Below are positions 48,341 to 63,071 of a stretch of 64,000 bases of DNA, piece after piece; position 1 is the stretch's first letter; each line of letters opens with the position of its first letter. Made by a program: the position numbers and the translations under genes. The notes under the pieces were generated by a model. That model ran no database searches and was not told where the DNA came from. It worked only from the letters and a program-made list of their open reading frames with translations. The DNA is taken from NCBI GenBank assembly GCA_008921705.1, contig VFFE01007105.1, positions 570,663-634,662 on the forward strand. Reading direction: 5' to 3'. This stretch comes from Burhinus oedicnemus (lineage: Eukaryota > Chordata > Aves > Charadriiformes > Burhinidae).

Positions 48341-51300
48341 AGGGCGCAGATTCCTCCGTCACCCCTGCGAGGCAAAGGGTGGCCCAAGTAACATGCCACG
48401 GGGTGGCTCTTCCGCAGGGGATCATCACACTATCCCCACCACAGCTTTACAGAAGATCATCCCAGTAGAGGTCTTCTGAGATACCTTCCTCTTGCACTGA
48501 GGAGAGGAGACAGCGCAAAGTCGCATGAGAGGTCTTTCCCCCTCACTCTTCCCTACCTGAGATCATGGCTTGGAGTGAGGAGTGTCGCTGGTGAAGCAAC
48601 AAGCCCTCACAAGCGCTCCTGGGGCTGGAAGGCCAAGAGTATTACACTGCGTACACACACACAAAGCGAAGCCAGGGCTTGCCTGAAATGACCGATAATT
48701 GAAATGCAACACAGACGAGGCAGCAAGGTAGCAGTGTGCTCAGCAATCCCTGCAGACTGTTTTTGCCCAGGAGATTATGCGCTCTTCAGGTATCAAAGAA
48801 GAATGGGGATCCAAGGATGAGGCTGAAGAGACCCACCTACAGGCAAGCTCTACAACTTGGCGAATTGTTGATGTTGAAACAGTTGATGAACAGTGAATGA
48901 TTGATGCTGAAATTGGGAAAAGACTAAACCAGGGTCCATAGTAACTACATCCAAACACCAACCCATGATTTGGAAAAGGCAGAGGTTTGGAAAAGACCGA
49001 GTTGTCTTTTGCACTAAGGTGTGGGTCTCAGACCCCTCTCTGATGACTTCTCGTTGACCTGGGCAGTGACTGCAGAGCAGAAAGGAAGAAGCAGAGGGAG
49101 CAAACAGAGTTTTTTGACTTGCTCCTGAAATTTGTCCTGATTTTCCTGCCTGCCTGCTCTCTGCCTTCACTCTGCCCAGCCTGCCGTGAGCAATGAGAGC
49201 ATGGCACGCTGCCACTTTGCCATGTCTTTGGGTATCTTTAGTCATCAGGGCTTTCAACGTTCTTTCGCTTTTTAAAAAAAGATTCAGAGCCTACATTTTT
49301 AAAATCTAATTTACCTTAAAGCGACCCTTTGAAGAAAGCAGCCTAGCCTGCTTTTCATGAACACCAAGGACACAGTTTTCTGTAGCATTTGTTCATTTAA
49401 CTTAACCCTACTGCGGGCTGATTTTTAAGACGGGACAGTTACACACGGCTCCCATCGACCTCCCCGGAGCCAAGTGCATTGCAGAACGGGGCCTCTCTTC
49501 TGTTCAAATGACAGAAAACTCAATGAAACCTTTTGAATGTTTTTGTCTTAAATATTCTTGATATCAGAAAATAAATCTAAGTCCTGCTAAGAGCTTGGAT
49601 GCCAGTGACTGTGAGCTTTGCGATCACCCTGTCGGACACGGCAGTTTGGGCTGAGCCAGCCTTTAGGAGCAGGGAAATGGGGTCTGCACAGCGCAATGCG
49701 AAAGTGCAATGAGGGATGGATCATGTTAGAAACAGGGGGATGTAACGCTACCGCCCTGACACAACCTCGGCCACTCGCTTCCTACCACAAACTTCCTAGC
49801 GTGGGCCAAATTTTTTGTTACAAGTTTCCCCAGGGATTGCCATGGGAAGAGGGGAGCCGAAATCTCTGCGATATCAGTTTACGTAACTCCTCCTTGCACA
49901 AGGACAGCTGTGCTGGGGAGGTCGGCAGATTCCTGCCAAATTATTCAGCAGTGTCTGTCTCCTGAGTTTGGAAAGAGACGTTTGCTTCATCTTTGCCAGC
50001 TCCACAAAGCTGCAGTGTGGGATCCGAGTGGGGGAGGACTGGAGCTGGAAGCATTTATGTGGAAATGCTATTTTCGTTCAATGTATTTAGTGGAACATCA
50101 GTGGCATTTTGATGCCTTGTTCCACCTCAAGCCCAGTCACATTGGCTGCGAAGCAGCGAGATGAGGGCAAGTGCATTTCCAAAGAACTAATAACAGGAAG
50201 AGACGGGAAACCCTTCTGCAGACACGTCACTCGGCTTTTCTGGTCTCTCCAGTTTGCTCCCAGGGGCTTAAAATTATGCTGCTGAAAGGCCACAGCAGGA
50301 GGAGGGGGGTTAGATTTTCAGCTCTTTAGGTTTCGCTTGTGGGCCAAATTTACACCCACTGCAATTACAGGAGCGATAAATTAGGCACAGAGTATATTGT
50401 ATAGCATCTTGTGTATCTGTATGGCTATATGAGTAGGCTAAACCTGTTCCCTGCCCAGAAAAGAAAATATAGATTGTGAGGGACTCTAAATTCAGCCCTT
50501 TCTGGATTTTACCATTGAATTAGCAATGAACAACCTAAAGACTTCTCCTGCCCTCCTCCAGCTGGCTCCTCTGGCTGACCCTGATGTTTTTCTCCCTACC
50601 TCCTGTATCCCAGCGACCTCTCTGGAGTCTACTCTTCCTCTCCGCTGTTGCTCACCAAGCAGGGAAAAGGCAGCTCCTGCCTCCCCGAGCCAGCAGAAGG
50701 GCAGCAGGTTGCTGCAGGTTGCTGGCTCCGGCCAGTACAGCCCATTAGCAAGAGTCCTCCTGCAAAACCGCGCTCAGGGCACATAACTGGCCCGTGCATA
50801 TCCCTGCAAAAGGGTCACCAAGCAAATGCATTCAGGGCTATTTTGACTATTAAAAGGAATGCTGTATCTAAAAGCTAAAGTACTTTTTCATAACTGGTTT
50901 TTAATATATATGCTGTCAACTGCTGGGATTCATCCTTTGTGTTCAGCTACCTGCTAGCCAAAGAGACTGACAGGAGGATCAGACTTCCTGGCCATGCTCT
51001 ATGGTCTGGACCCACAGAAGCCTCTTTGCAGACAGCACCCACTGATTAGCTGGGCATGAATGCGGGGCCACGGAAACACTGGTCCTTAAAAACTTCATCT
51101 TACACTTTGCTTTGGGGCTGTGACCAGGCTGGTGTGTTTTCTTTGGTCGTCTTCATGCCCGTCTCATGCTATCTGACCAGCTGAAACAGCAGCACGCCGT
51201 GCCTGGCAGTGCAGCACACCACCGAGCCTCTGCCGAGCTGCTCTTTGAAAACAGCCAAACACAGCCTGACCCGTTTTCCCACCCTGCTGCAGGCTGGACC

Positions 51301-53329
51301 CAGGCCTGACCTAAAACCTGGCACTTCATGGAGATCTTCGTTACTGGGAGGAAAAGAGAAGGGGTGGGAGGTGCTGCAAAACTCAAACAGTGTTCCTTGT
51401 GGGTCAAAAAACCACTTGAAGTAATAAGAATTGTCCCAGTGCTGCTCTGTGTTTGCAAACAAGATTTTCGGCTGGCCCTGTGAGACCTATTTAGCCTGCA
51501 ATAAAAGCAGGGCCGTTGTTTTGGTGCAAAGATTACTTCAATGTTTTTTAACAGAAGCAATATGGGAACTAGACCTTCGTGCACTAAAAGGGCTCAGAAA
51601 TGTCTCTTTTATCTTCCCATTTGGAAACTTGAGCTGCAATGGAGTTTGACAGGATTATTTTATTTACTCTGTCTCCTGTAGCACAGCTATTTCTGGCTGA
51701 CTGTCTGGCTATTGCTATTAAACTGGTCTCATTTTGCTTCTCATCCAACCTGCTTTGCTCTGAGAGCTCAAGGGAAGACAGCAAGAGCAATAAACCACAA
51801 GCTGGAGTTTGCATTGCTTCTTGATTACAAGAGACACATAAAAAGTGCAAATGAAAACTAAATGTGTTTCATGCAGTCACTGATCTTTCTGTGCTGTCAG
51901 AAAACACTAAACACGGAGCCCCATCAAGGACTGTTCAACTATCGGTGAAAGAAAAGCGTAATTTGGTGCAGAAACTCTGTTAACCCTTCATACTGTCCTT
52001 TCCAGCCTAATGCCGCAGTGCTCTCAAGCCCGTTGGGGAAATCCAAACTATTACCCAGAACAGAAAAAAAGAAGATCCTCATCTATTACGTGATAAGCAC
52101 CTCGAGCATCCCCCAACATAACAAGCTATGATCATAATTAATGCTGTGTGTCACAGTCCTGGATGTTAAGTACTATGATTTGCAAATTTAAAGCATCTCT
52201 GTGTCAAACTCTCTCAACTTCAGGGTGATAAGAAAAGTAGAGCCTGTGCCTTTAAGGCAACATCTTTTAATGCTACCATCATCAAGGATTGACTTCATTT
52301 CTTGGTAATTACGGGTAGCATACTGGAATATGTATTCTTCTTTCCTGATTATAGACATATGGTAAGTCAAACTGAGGCCAGTGCTTGCTTCCTACACAGT
52401 TTATTCCCTTCTTCCTTTCCAAAAGGCATTTTTGCATTAGGGTAACCAACCGACAGTCTCTTCTGGAGAAAGCACTGCTTTGTCCTCACGCACACTGCAA
52501 CATCCCAACGTCTGGTTCAGGAAACACAGGCAGAAAATTCATTAGGAGAGTTTTGACATTAATCCAATAGCTGAAAGTTACCCAACTTTGCAAAGAAAAT
52601 CTAAGTCATGAGCTCTCCCAGTGGCTCTTTGTCAGGAACTGTAGACATGCAAACTAACTTGGTGCTCCCCTTCTGACACAGGTTCTGGAAATGTTCTGCA
52701 ATACCTACCTACATCCCCTGGTATTTCAGTATTCAGTTGATCGAACACTGAAATGGTTGATGTGGCCATTTCATCTGATTAATCTTCTCACTTCCCTAGC
52801 ACCAGAAAATAATTCAGTGGTGATATTAGGAAGTGGCCAGTGCTGCCTCTGATGGCAAAATCTAAGCCAAAGAGATTTATTTGTAAAGCTCGGAAACCAA
52901 TTTTAATTGTGAAAATTTTCCCACACAAGTTGCTTTGCAAGATGTTTGCCAGAAATGAAAGCTGGCTGCCATAGTGTCAGCTTCTCCACCTGCTGCTACT
53001 GCTCTTATTCATGCAGCCCTCGTAAATCTTAGTGCAAGTTTCCTGCTTGGAAGAAAGACTTAAATATACCCACACTGGCGGAGATAACATCTGTCAAGCA
53101 CGTTTGAATGCAGCCCTTTATAATTATTCATTTTCACAAACTAGGTCTCTGTCTGAAGTCCCGTCAGTTATCCAAGATGTGATGGTCATGGAAATGTATT
53201 TGGGATTTCTCAGTCTGAGGCAGTGGAACTTAAACTGGCAACCAGGGAAGGGTCTGAGCTTTGCCGCTGGATCCGACCAGTGCTATCGCTCCTCTCCTGA
53301 CAGCTGAACTATATTAATCGCTACTTCAT

Positions 53330-53377
53330 TACAGTCATATTAATACAGTCATGCAGTTCAATACAGTCATATTAATG
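53330..53377. repeat. Direct repeats of TACAGTCATATTAA
   Basis: TACAGTCATATTAA occurs at 53330-53343 and again at 53362-53375, with a partial copy TACAGTCATG at 53344. It is a short local duplication in the intron. Confidence 0.85.
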
Positions 53378-54033
53378 ACGATAGTAATGTCCTGTACTTT
53401 GCATGCAAACAAACCATCAACCAGGTAATCACCCAGCTGCCCATACGCCCATTCGCAAAGACAGCCCCTTGGCTCAGCTCCCATTGCAAAAGCCCTTGGA
53501 AAAATCCTAGGAGATGCAGCCAGTGGGAAGACAAGAAAGACGTTTGCGTTCAAGGAGCTGCTCCCACCGGCAGCTCTCAGTCCATCCCACCCACCTGCTG
53601 AGCAGCAGATCAACTTTATGAGAAGAGTGAGCAATAGGATACAAGGGGGCAATTCCAACCTGCAGAGATCTGTGGACACCCACGATTTCAAAAGGCCAGG
53701 CAGATGCTGAAACCTTGCTTGAAATGTTTGAGAACAACTAATAAATACAGTGAATGTTGATCAGTGAGCTCCTGTCTGTCAGATGGGTGGCCTGGCATTA
53801 CTGATGACCTTCCATGGGCTTATCAAGCAGGGGAACAACTAGGTGACAATCTCAAGAAGAATCATCCTGAGAGTTATCCTCCCTCACAGAACTGTCTTGG
53901 CCAGATGTCCAACAAAAAAAGGCCCTGTAACCTTGAACCATTTTCAGATGTCAACAGAAAGGGATGGCAAAGCTTCTGGAAAGTAGGCCGTATTCAAAGC
54001 AGACAGAGGTTTATTTGGAAATATGTTAACTGC

Positions 54034-54076
54034 TGCTGAAAGCAGATACTAGATGCTGAAAGCTGGATACTAGAAA
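54034..54076. repeat. Tandem duplication of GCTGAAAGC..ATACTAGA
   Basis: GCTGAAAGCAGATACTAGAT (54034) is followed directly by GCTGAAAGCTGGATACTAGA (54054). The two diverged copies are contiguous. Confidence 0.8.
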
Positions 54077-57000
54077 TACCACCACAGCCAGCAGACCTTA
54101 TTCCTTAGGCACAGGCAATACTGGAGAGATCAGCAGGAAAAAGAAACATGGTAATTCTTGGTAGCATACGATAGGAGTCCTGCTGAAACCTTCCTAGGCC
54201 ATCTGCCTGTAAAGCTGATGGACCAAACCCGATCCAATGGATGAATGGTAGAAACAAACATGTTTTTTGAGAATGTGGACTGTGCCTTGTCTTTAGAGCC
54301 ACACACAGGACACAGGGCAGTTGAACTGCAGCAGTCTTCATTGTTTACTCGCCGATACCAAAACCGCTATGAAGAAACCCAAACTTACACAGGGGTGGTG
54401 GGAGGACATGTTACTTTGCACACAGCGCTCACCTTAAATAACGGGTACAAAATGAGTTGTTACCTTAGCTACAGATGGAATTTTTTAATCCTCTGCCTGA
54501 GTTCAACAGCAGTACAGCCTGCCCAAAGGATCAGCAGCTTGCCCTGCAGACAGAAATAAGGGCTGCGGGCATGTATGAAGCAGCATGCTGTCCTGGAACT
54601 GATAAATCCAGCACATCAGTTGGCTAGAAGCAGAATGCTGCTGAAATTTTTGCAGCAGAAGAAAAACTGGCTTTCACCAGCACTTTTCCAGATATTGCAG
54701 GAATTCATATACCATCTTCCTGGCCCTAACACGCATCTACTGCTAACAGCAAAAGCCACTAACGCCTCACCTCAGCCTACCAGGGTGAAGCTGATCCCAG
54801 CCAGTTTCACCCCACAGAAATTATTTCATCTTGCACTGCATGAACTAGCGAGCGGGAATCTGACAGTCTTTGTAATGTGAGCCCTCTGCGTAACAAGTTT
54901 TGCAGACAATGGAATTCAAAGGGAGTGACAGAGAATACCAACATCCACAGCTGTCACAGAGCTTACGATATCGAACTGTATCTGTTCCACCAGAAACTCA
55001 TGTATCGGTATCTGCCCAACCACAGAATCCATATGCATTACTAGGGGATTCAGAAGCACGGAGCTGCTGCAGCTGCAAACATCCACCAGGGAGACAACAG
55101 GTAATGAAGGTGAGGATGACATGCAGGTAACTGCAATGAAGATCTGGAGGAGTGGGAGATCTTGTTTGAAATATATGCTTGTCTTCTAGAGCCTCTCGGG
55201 ATATCTAGCATGATTTCATCAAACTAAAGTATCTGTGATATATTTCAACGAGGAATTTGGTTTAGTTCCTTATTTCTATTAAAAATCACCAATAAAGAGG
55301 TAAAATTTAACCATTATAATTAAAAAATAAATGTATTCTCAAATAGACTGTGTCCCGATTAAGGATCTATCTTACCTACTGTTTTACTATATCTGAAGAA
55401 AACCCACCTATGCAGAAGATTTTCTGAAGAGGAAAATTCACCGAGATGTGCCATCATAAGTGGTACCAAAGCTGAAAATTTTGATCAGGCTCATTGACTA
55501 AACAAACCTCATGCGAAACACAGGTCAGGTCGTCCATGAATTTTCTCATTGCCTCTGTCTGGCATTAGCGAGGTGCTGTTCAATCTGCTGCTTTGGCAAC
55601 CTCTAAAGGACTTAATTCTCCCTGTACGCGAGGCAGAGGAGCTGGCAGCCCTGGACCAGTCTGAACTCTGAGACGTTCTGGAGAGCTCAAACTTTCCCTT
55701 CTGGACACAGACAACTCCAGTTCCCTAAGGGTTCGTTCAAGTGGGACATGAAAGCATATTGCAAGCTCGCACCACTCTCAAGCACTTTAATTGCCATGAC
55801 TGGCACCAGGCTGTGCTGCAGATGATCCCAGGACATGGTGCTCTGCCCAACCCTGGCCAGGCAGAGCTGGAGCAGCAGCACCCCCGTAGACCTGCTGCCT
55901 TCTCCCTGCTCTTGGGGATGTGTGGGTCATGTTTCATCTCCCTCTTTTAAGCACAGGGTAAAGAAGGCTGGCCCCAGCTTCCCACACCTCGATATAAATG
56001 GTGCTTCACTAAGAAAGCCCCGGGATATAGCGCTCTGGCTCTAAAGCAGAGGTTATCCTGCTAGATGGTTGCCTGGCGGGATCTGTAACAGCAAAGCCTG
56101 ACATAAGAGTCAGGATGACACAGGCTATAAATCACTCAGATTTATTTTATATAGGATGCGTGATCCCAAAATGTGAGCTAACACTCCTCTGAATTCCATA
56201 CTCAATCTTCCTTACAATGTTCAAGGAAAACATCATCAAGGTGGCAGAGTCCAGCTGCAAGCCTGTCTCCCCTCCTAGCCCAGCTCCCTGAAGAATAACA
56301 ACTGCAGTTTGATGCTGGAAAAAAGAGATGCAGAAGGAGAACCTACAACGAGGTATGAACTCTGTACCCATGATATTGGTCTCCCTGTCACCTCAGTGGG
56401 GACACTGTCCCACAAGCCCTCGGCTAGTGGCAGAAAAGCCTGCCAGATCCTGACATGGAGCCAGTCTCGCTGCCAGGAAGCCCCAGACCACCGTGCTGTC
56501 TCCGAGACAGTGAAAATCTGCAGGGCGTTTTCCCAGAAAGGCATCTCTTGTGTGACACTGCCACACACACCCACCACAAAATGCCTTTTGAATACATAAG
56601 GGAAGAGGACAGCGTCACACTGACACTGTTTGCATACTGATACAACCTTTTGAGCCCCCAGCAGCCTGCTGTGACTTGCTGAACGCTCTCTGCTCATACT
56701 GATGACCACAGAAATCCCAGCACTGATTTTCCCGGGAGTTAAGGGAACGCTCGATACCTCTCTGGATCAGACCCAGCGCAAGCCAAACTGGATGCTGCCT
56801 TGTGAATCAGAAATTCAGGGTCACAATCAAAGTGTAGGAGGTCAAGATTAAAAATTAAACCCGGCTGTGTACTTCCAGACTCATTTTGACAGTTCTCTGA
56901 ACATGTGACTTTGTTATTGTTGTTCTGTGGTTTGTTTTTTTTTTTACTTTTTACAGAGCTGGGAAAGAAATAAAAGGCACAGCAACGAGGAGGGGAAAAA

Positions 57001-58051
57001 TAAGCACATGCATTCCAGGAGGCAAGATTTCAGTCAACCATGACTCAGGAGAAGAAAGTGCCACCCACTGAACTGCACAGGCCGCAGCTCCGCATCCCGC
57101 GGCAGCGGGCAGTGATGCCACGGTGAGTCAGGAGCCACCTACGCTCCCACCCACGCCGCTTCCTGCGGCGGCAGGGCACTCCTCGGAGGACTGCCACGCG
57201 GCGCAGGTCTCGCTCAACCTTTCTTTAGCATATGAGATGTGACAGGAACACAGCCCTGGCGTGTTTGGCTAGAGATGTCTGGAGCTTGCCCTCGCTCCCG
57301 CCTGAACCCGGTCCAGGGGACTCCCTCTGCACAGTTACCCGTATAGCTGCAGTGAAAATGCCAGCGAATCCCGCTCTGTTCAGAAGACACAGGCACCCAG
57401 GACTTATGAGCTCTGTCACTTCACTTCGAATAGTTGTGATGGTAATGAGCTGGGATCACCTTAGAGGGACTACAGCAACACACCTATGATGCTGCTGCTG
57501 AACACAGTTGCTCTGAAACACAGTTCACCTGCTGCTATTAATACAACACATTAACATCAGTATTCTGCACTACCTTTCCCTACCTTCATAATGGGTTTCC
57601 ATGGCAGAGATACGCCCTACAAAATCCAGCACAGCAGCTAGAGGAGGGTGAGGCTTAAAATGCATTTCACCGAGTGACAGCCCATATACCCTGCTCCAGA
57701 CCAGGCTGCTGCCGGGTGTTTCTTGGAGAGGCAGCGCTCATCATTTTAATGCAGTAATTGAGTTGTCTGCCCAAGTGCCAGGCTTCATAGTTCATATAGA
57801 AATTCTCCGGCTATCTAATCCCAGATCATATGCTGCAGCCAAAACCCAAAAGTAGAAGTGAGGCAACGAGCCAAACAAGGGGCACATGAGAAAAAGGCAT
57901 GAAATGAACAAGTGGAGGCTGGATTTGCCATGAGCATAAAAATCCCTCTATCGCGGTATACTCACCATCCTGTAATTCAGTATTTCTAGTGTGTGGATTG
58001 CCCTTCCTCAGTGCTATCCATGTCCTCTTCTGCACATGTAGCAAACAGTCA

Positions 58052-58267
<216 letters not shown>

Positions 58268-59257
58268 CTAGAGGGCACAGAGAACGAGGTTGAGTGAACC
58301 GCCGCTCCCAGCCAGGGCAGTGGACACGCTTCTCTTTGCAGGACAGGGAGGAGCAATAATTAAATAAGATTTTGGCCCTTCTGTAGCTCTCAAAGCCACC
58401 CCACTGAGTTCAGACCAGCAACTGGAGATAGGGGATAATTCTGAAGGAAGGGAAATAAATGAAGTAAGTGTGGACACTCAAAGCACAGCCATTGTGGTTC
58501 ACACTGCAACAAGGAAAGAGCTGCTCCAGACACTGTCCCGGTTCCCCCAGACCCTGGATCTTGCTGGTGGCATCCTGAGAGCGAAGCCCCTTCCTCCTAC
58601 CCGTAACAGAGCCACTTTGGATTCAGGGTAACAAATTCCCTGGCACCCCCTCCCTTTAAAATAGCATCCCAAAGCACGTCCCCTCCTGAAATCTCAGGCC
58701 AGCTACCAAAGTTGTCTACGCTGGATATCAATCCCCCCACCCGGGAGGCTGCCAAAACTCACCCCTCCAGATTGTTGCCTCTCTTCCCACTCATTCAGGC
58801 AATTACAGTCCCTTCTCCCATAGCTCATTAGAGCTCCCCATCTCCAAAAAACTGTCAGGACCACCCCGGCTCCTCTGGCAGCCTCCCCCCACCCCCGGCT
58901 GGCAGGGCCTCCCCGGCCGGCTGCCAGAATGCCCTCACCCTTTCTCTGCCTCCGGCTAACGCTTGTTTTCCTCTCCAATTTTTTTTAAGGATTCATGAGC
59001 AGATGGTCTTGAAAACACAGCGCTCGCTCTCCCACTCTCCGAGAGAACAAATGCAGTCACCCTCCACTAATTGGGATGAGCTGGACTTTTTAAAAAGTTA
59101 ATTAAAATCTATTTATTAAAAAATGGGTGAATTCACCACCACCTGCCCTGTGGGCATCTCGGTGTATCTCTTACTCTGAAACACCACAGAAGGAATCAGG
59201 ATGACTTCAGATAAAAGGTAAGGGGCAGGATTCAGGAGCAAGTGAGAGAAAAGCGCC

Positions 59258-59280
59258 TTTTTTTTTTTTTTTTTCTTTTT
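59258..59280. repeat. Poly-T tract
   Basis: Seventeen T, one C and five T, in the upstream ARHGEF9 intron. On the minus strand this is an A-rich run without a recognisable element. Confidence 0.9.
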
Positions 59281-60871
59281 GGCTTTGAAACTAGTGCAGT
59301 TCTGGCTTTGATGCCAAACTAGAACCAATTTCTGGGACGAGACCATCCCAAAATCTCAGGAAACAGCTTGTAAAGCTTCAGCCAGCTATGGGGGGCATCT
59401 AGACAGACACGCTTTTCTGGTACTGCTTATGCTTGTAAGGAACCAAGAGTCATCCCCGCTCCTAATTTCTTGGTGAAGATTTCAGACTGCTGTTCAGGTA
59501 AATGTGTAATTAACCTCTCAGCATTGATTGGAAGCAACTGCCTGAGTCCCTGGGCCCTGTGACAACAGCAACTTCATTAAGTCGCTGCATCATCATGCTG
59601 CAGCACAGACCTTCAAATCGCCTTAGCAAGGTATTTATCCACCTCTCTATCTCACTTCTGCGGCTGTGGTATCTGAAGGCCTAATTAGGGATAACTCCCT
59701 GGGAACACAGAGGGTCATTCCCAGAAGGCATGGGCCATGCATCTTGCAATGTCCCAAGAGTGTGGTGCCGGCTCCAATTTCAGCCGTGGTACCTCCTGGC
59801 CAGAATCCGGGGACCTGTGCTCAGCCACACACAAGGCTCTTGAACAAGAAACCTCTGAAGAAAACACACTGGCTCCAGAAATTGTGGGCTTTCCTGGCTG
59901 AACATGAGCTGATATGAAGAAGATTCGTGCAAGCCTATGGATGGGAGCTTTTAGGAGAGGGGGCGAGCCTAGAAGTGGCTGGCTGCTAAAAATAGAAAGC
60001 CAGTTTTGTGTTTTACTCCTGTGGTAGCATCTTAAGCCTGAGGACACACAGAGGACTCTGTAAACACTTCTACTTGATTAGCTGAATCCAAACTGTGTAG
60101 TCCCTGCAAGCAATATAAACCAAAAAAATTCAGATCTGAAACGATAGGATTTGTATTGCATTTTTTATGTTGGGAAAACAATTTATATATAGAGTGTATA
60201 GGCTAGAAATAGACGATTTCCAATGCTGGGTTAGCAAATTTGGAAATACATATTGCAAATAGTTTTGGACTAGCACACGGCTGGCCAGCCTTCAGCCCCC
60301 AAGAGCAGCATCTCCATGGCCCTGCCTGCTCCTCAAGCCCTCGGCTGCTACAGCAATACACCAGCGTGGCTGCGCCGCTAGAGCCTCCTCGAGCAGATGC
60401 AATGAACCTTGAAAGGCATTTTTTTTCCGACACAGTTATACCACCTCTTTGAAGAGCATTAACTGTCTTCTGCCAGTGGAGCGTCCCTACCAGGGGGACC
60501 CACGGGGTCAGTTACAGGGTGGTGGGCAAGGAGGGAAGCATTTGCTTGTCTGCTCCACTGCTAACATGACCACCCCAGCACGCCTCAACACTTGGTCCTG
60601 ACTTGAGGTAGGCTTTCTGCAATGCCTCTCCCAGTCCTTCTCTAAAGCCAGTCCTAGGCCTGGATCCCTCTAATCCTATACAAAACTAGGGGGAAAAAAA
60701 AAAAAAATCTTCCATTTTTTCCCAAGAAACTCCTAAAGAGGCTGGATCATCTATACCCTCCTGTAAGTTAAGAGAAATACTGCTAAAAAAGGAAGAGGCT
60801 GGACTTTTAGTTACTCTGAACTGGCAGATGTCCTACTGACTTTTGCAGAGCGAAGCAGCAAAATGGCCAAG

Positions 60872-60926
60872 AGCAGACCAGATGACCTCCTGAGGTCTAC
60901 TCCAAGTTGAGTTATCCTATCAGCCT
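60872..60926 (+). mobile_element. Ancient CR1-type 3'-end relic
   Basis: AGACCAGATGACCTCCTGAG, then GTCTACTCCAAGTTGAGTTA and TCCTATCAG, resembles the 3' terminus of an old CR1-clade LINE (GATGACCT...GAGGTC...CCAA...TTATCCTATGA). Only the last 50 or so bases are recognisable. Confidence 0.55.
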
Positions 60927-63071
60927 ATAATAAAAAAATCCCAGCCCTCCCCAGCCTGCATCAAGGGTTTGCATTGTGCATCCTGCTGCATACAAAGGGC
61001 AGCAAAAAGAAAGCTGACTCCTCTTTTCTTCATGCAGTCACAGGCAGAGTCCAACTACTTAGTGTGCAGTAATGGGAGCAGAAGGTCACCCAGATCTAGG
61101 TTGGACGTGTGCTTCATGCTCCCTCGAGCCTGCCGGCGCTAGAATGACACAGAAAGTCCTAGGGCTAATCCCGGCTGTTGCAGCAGCGGGCCAGCTCTTC
61201 TGCTGCTGCTACGGAAAGATGTCGGCCATCAGCTTGCCAATTATGCTATAGGTGACCACCACTTTCTGTAATGAGGAACTGGGAGGAACCAAAAAGTTTT
61301 CACTAGTGTCAGCAGTGCCAAATGCTGTTGGGAGCACCAACATAACAAGGAAGGGCATGGCACTGGGAGCCGGAGCATGTCACACCTCCCAGTCTGCCCT
61401 GCTCCTTCTTCCCGTGAGCAAGCCTTGTGCAGACACTGTCCCAGGCTCAGAAATGCTCCTCAGCCCATCGGAGCCGCTCCCCTGCGCCCGAGCCCACCTC
61501 CTGACATGGCTCTTTGCTGTCACTGCTGGGCACAAAATCCCCTTTACTAGTTAACATTCAGCGAGCAGGGCTCTCTTCTGCCTGACACTGCTGTTCTTTA
61601 ATTAGAGATTGACAGGCTGATTAGCACTCTGGGCTACAGAAAGATCAGAAAAAGGAAAGCGAGAGAAATGTTGTCCTTTTCATCAGGCTCGTTTTTCGAT
61701 ACCTTCTGTTGCTGGGGGGGGAAGGAAGAAAAAAAAAGAAGGATCTGTTTCAGTCCCTGATGCAATTTTTTTTCCCAGGAGGATTTCTCATCAGGCTGTC
61801 CTCACTTTGAAAACAGTACGTTGGTTGCATGCATCTTTTTTTTCATGTCATTCTTGGATTCAATAACATAATATTAGGCTGAGGCCAACTATTATATATT
61901 ACATAATTAAGGGCACCAAGTCTTGATTTAAAGGACCCGTAAATAACAAGAATGGGAAGAAATTTAAAGGGACAGTGTTCATTACATTTCTCAATTATAT
62001 ATATTTTTCCCTTCATGTAAATTTAATACTCTTGAAACCTGCCAAAGTGGCAACCCATGGGAATCTTTGGTAGAAATATCTAGTTATCTACATAAACCAA
62101 AGTAATCTGTTTAAATAGCAAGTTAAAACTAATCCAGGCTGATGAGGAAGGCTCTCTCCTCTGCCAAACATCCCGCCATTGGCTCGGGGACCTCCATAGA
62201 TCTCCTCCCAGGGAATAGGTACCACATCGCCTCCCTCCTCCGTGAAAAACCAGAGCGGAAAGGGAGGAAAGTGTTGCTGGCAGCTGCCACGAGGGCCTGA
62301 GAGGGAGCCTGAAATGCTGCAGGGATCGCCGCTTACATTTTGTTTTGACGTGGTTCAAGCGCTGTATGAAAAGGCACAGAACAGAGCGATGCTGAGGTCT
62401 GCCGAAGCACAGATCTGTTTTCCATCTCCACCTCAGCTGTAATGGGTGCTCAGCAAGGCTGCGGTTGCACCCAAGGCCATGGTGGGTGCTGCAATCATGC
62501 CCAAGCAAATGGCAAACTTGCAAATCCTGCCCAGGAGCAGCGTCAGAGCGAGCCGGGCACTGCAGCACACTCACCAGCATGCCTCCACGGGCTTGCAGGA
62601 GCCCTAAGGAGGGCAGGAGAGTGGTGACCATGCTCCTCTGATGGCTGTCCAGGGAAGACTGCACAGGAGCAGAGAAAGGAAGGCAGGGATGGACTGCTCC
62701 TTCATGGCCACGGCCTCATTTGTGTGCCTGTAAATACAGCACTGCCCAAACTGGGGCTTGCAAGGACTTTCGAAACGATGATGGGCTTTGTGGAAATAAT
62801 CTCTTTATAGTACTGTCGTGTGCGTATATATCTAGATATTACCCACTAACCTTCGAGTCTGTAACTCTCAGAGGGCAAGAGCACAAGAAGGGACTAAGCA
62901 CGTAAAGGCTGCCCAGGATGGGCTCTGTCTGGCCGGTTTGAAGTCCGATCCAGAGGAGACTTCGCAGGCTGTTTTGAACCCGCTCCAGCTAACTTTGTGT
63001 GCTGGTTTTGCCTGCCTGCCTTTAAATGTCACGGTTTTGATCTGAGGGTATTTAACTACAAGTAAGCGGAT

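Noticed and set aside
61383..61440. Minus-strand GACTGGGAG followed by GTGTG, resembling the DWE end of the missing DH-domain exon
   Set aside because: The codons before it do not encode the expected QWQASVLDWE-type sequence; the match is only three residues.
62080..62664. A 194-codon minus-strand frame
   Set aside because: No recognisable domain, no collybistin similarity and no splice context; it lies in the upstream intron and looks like a chance GC-rich frame.
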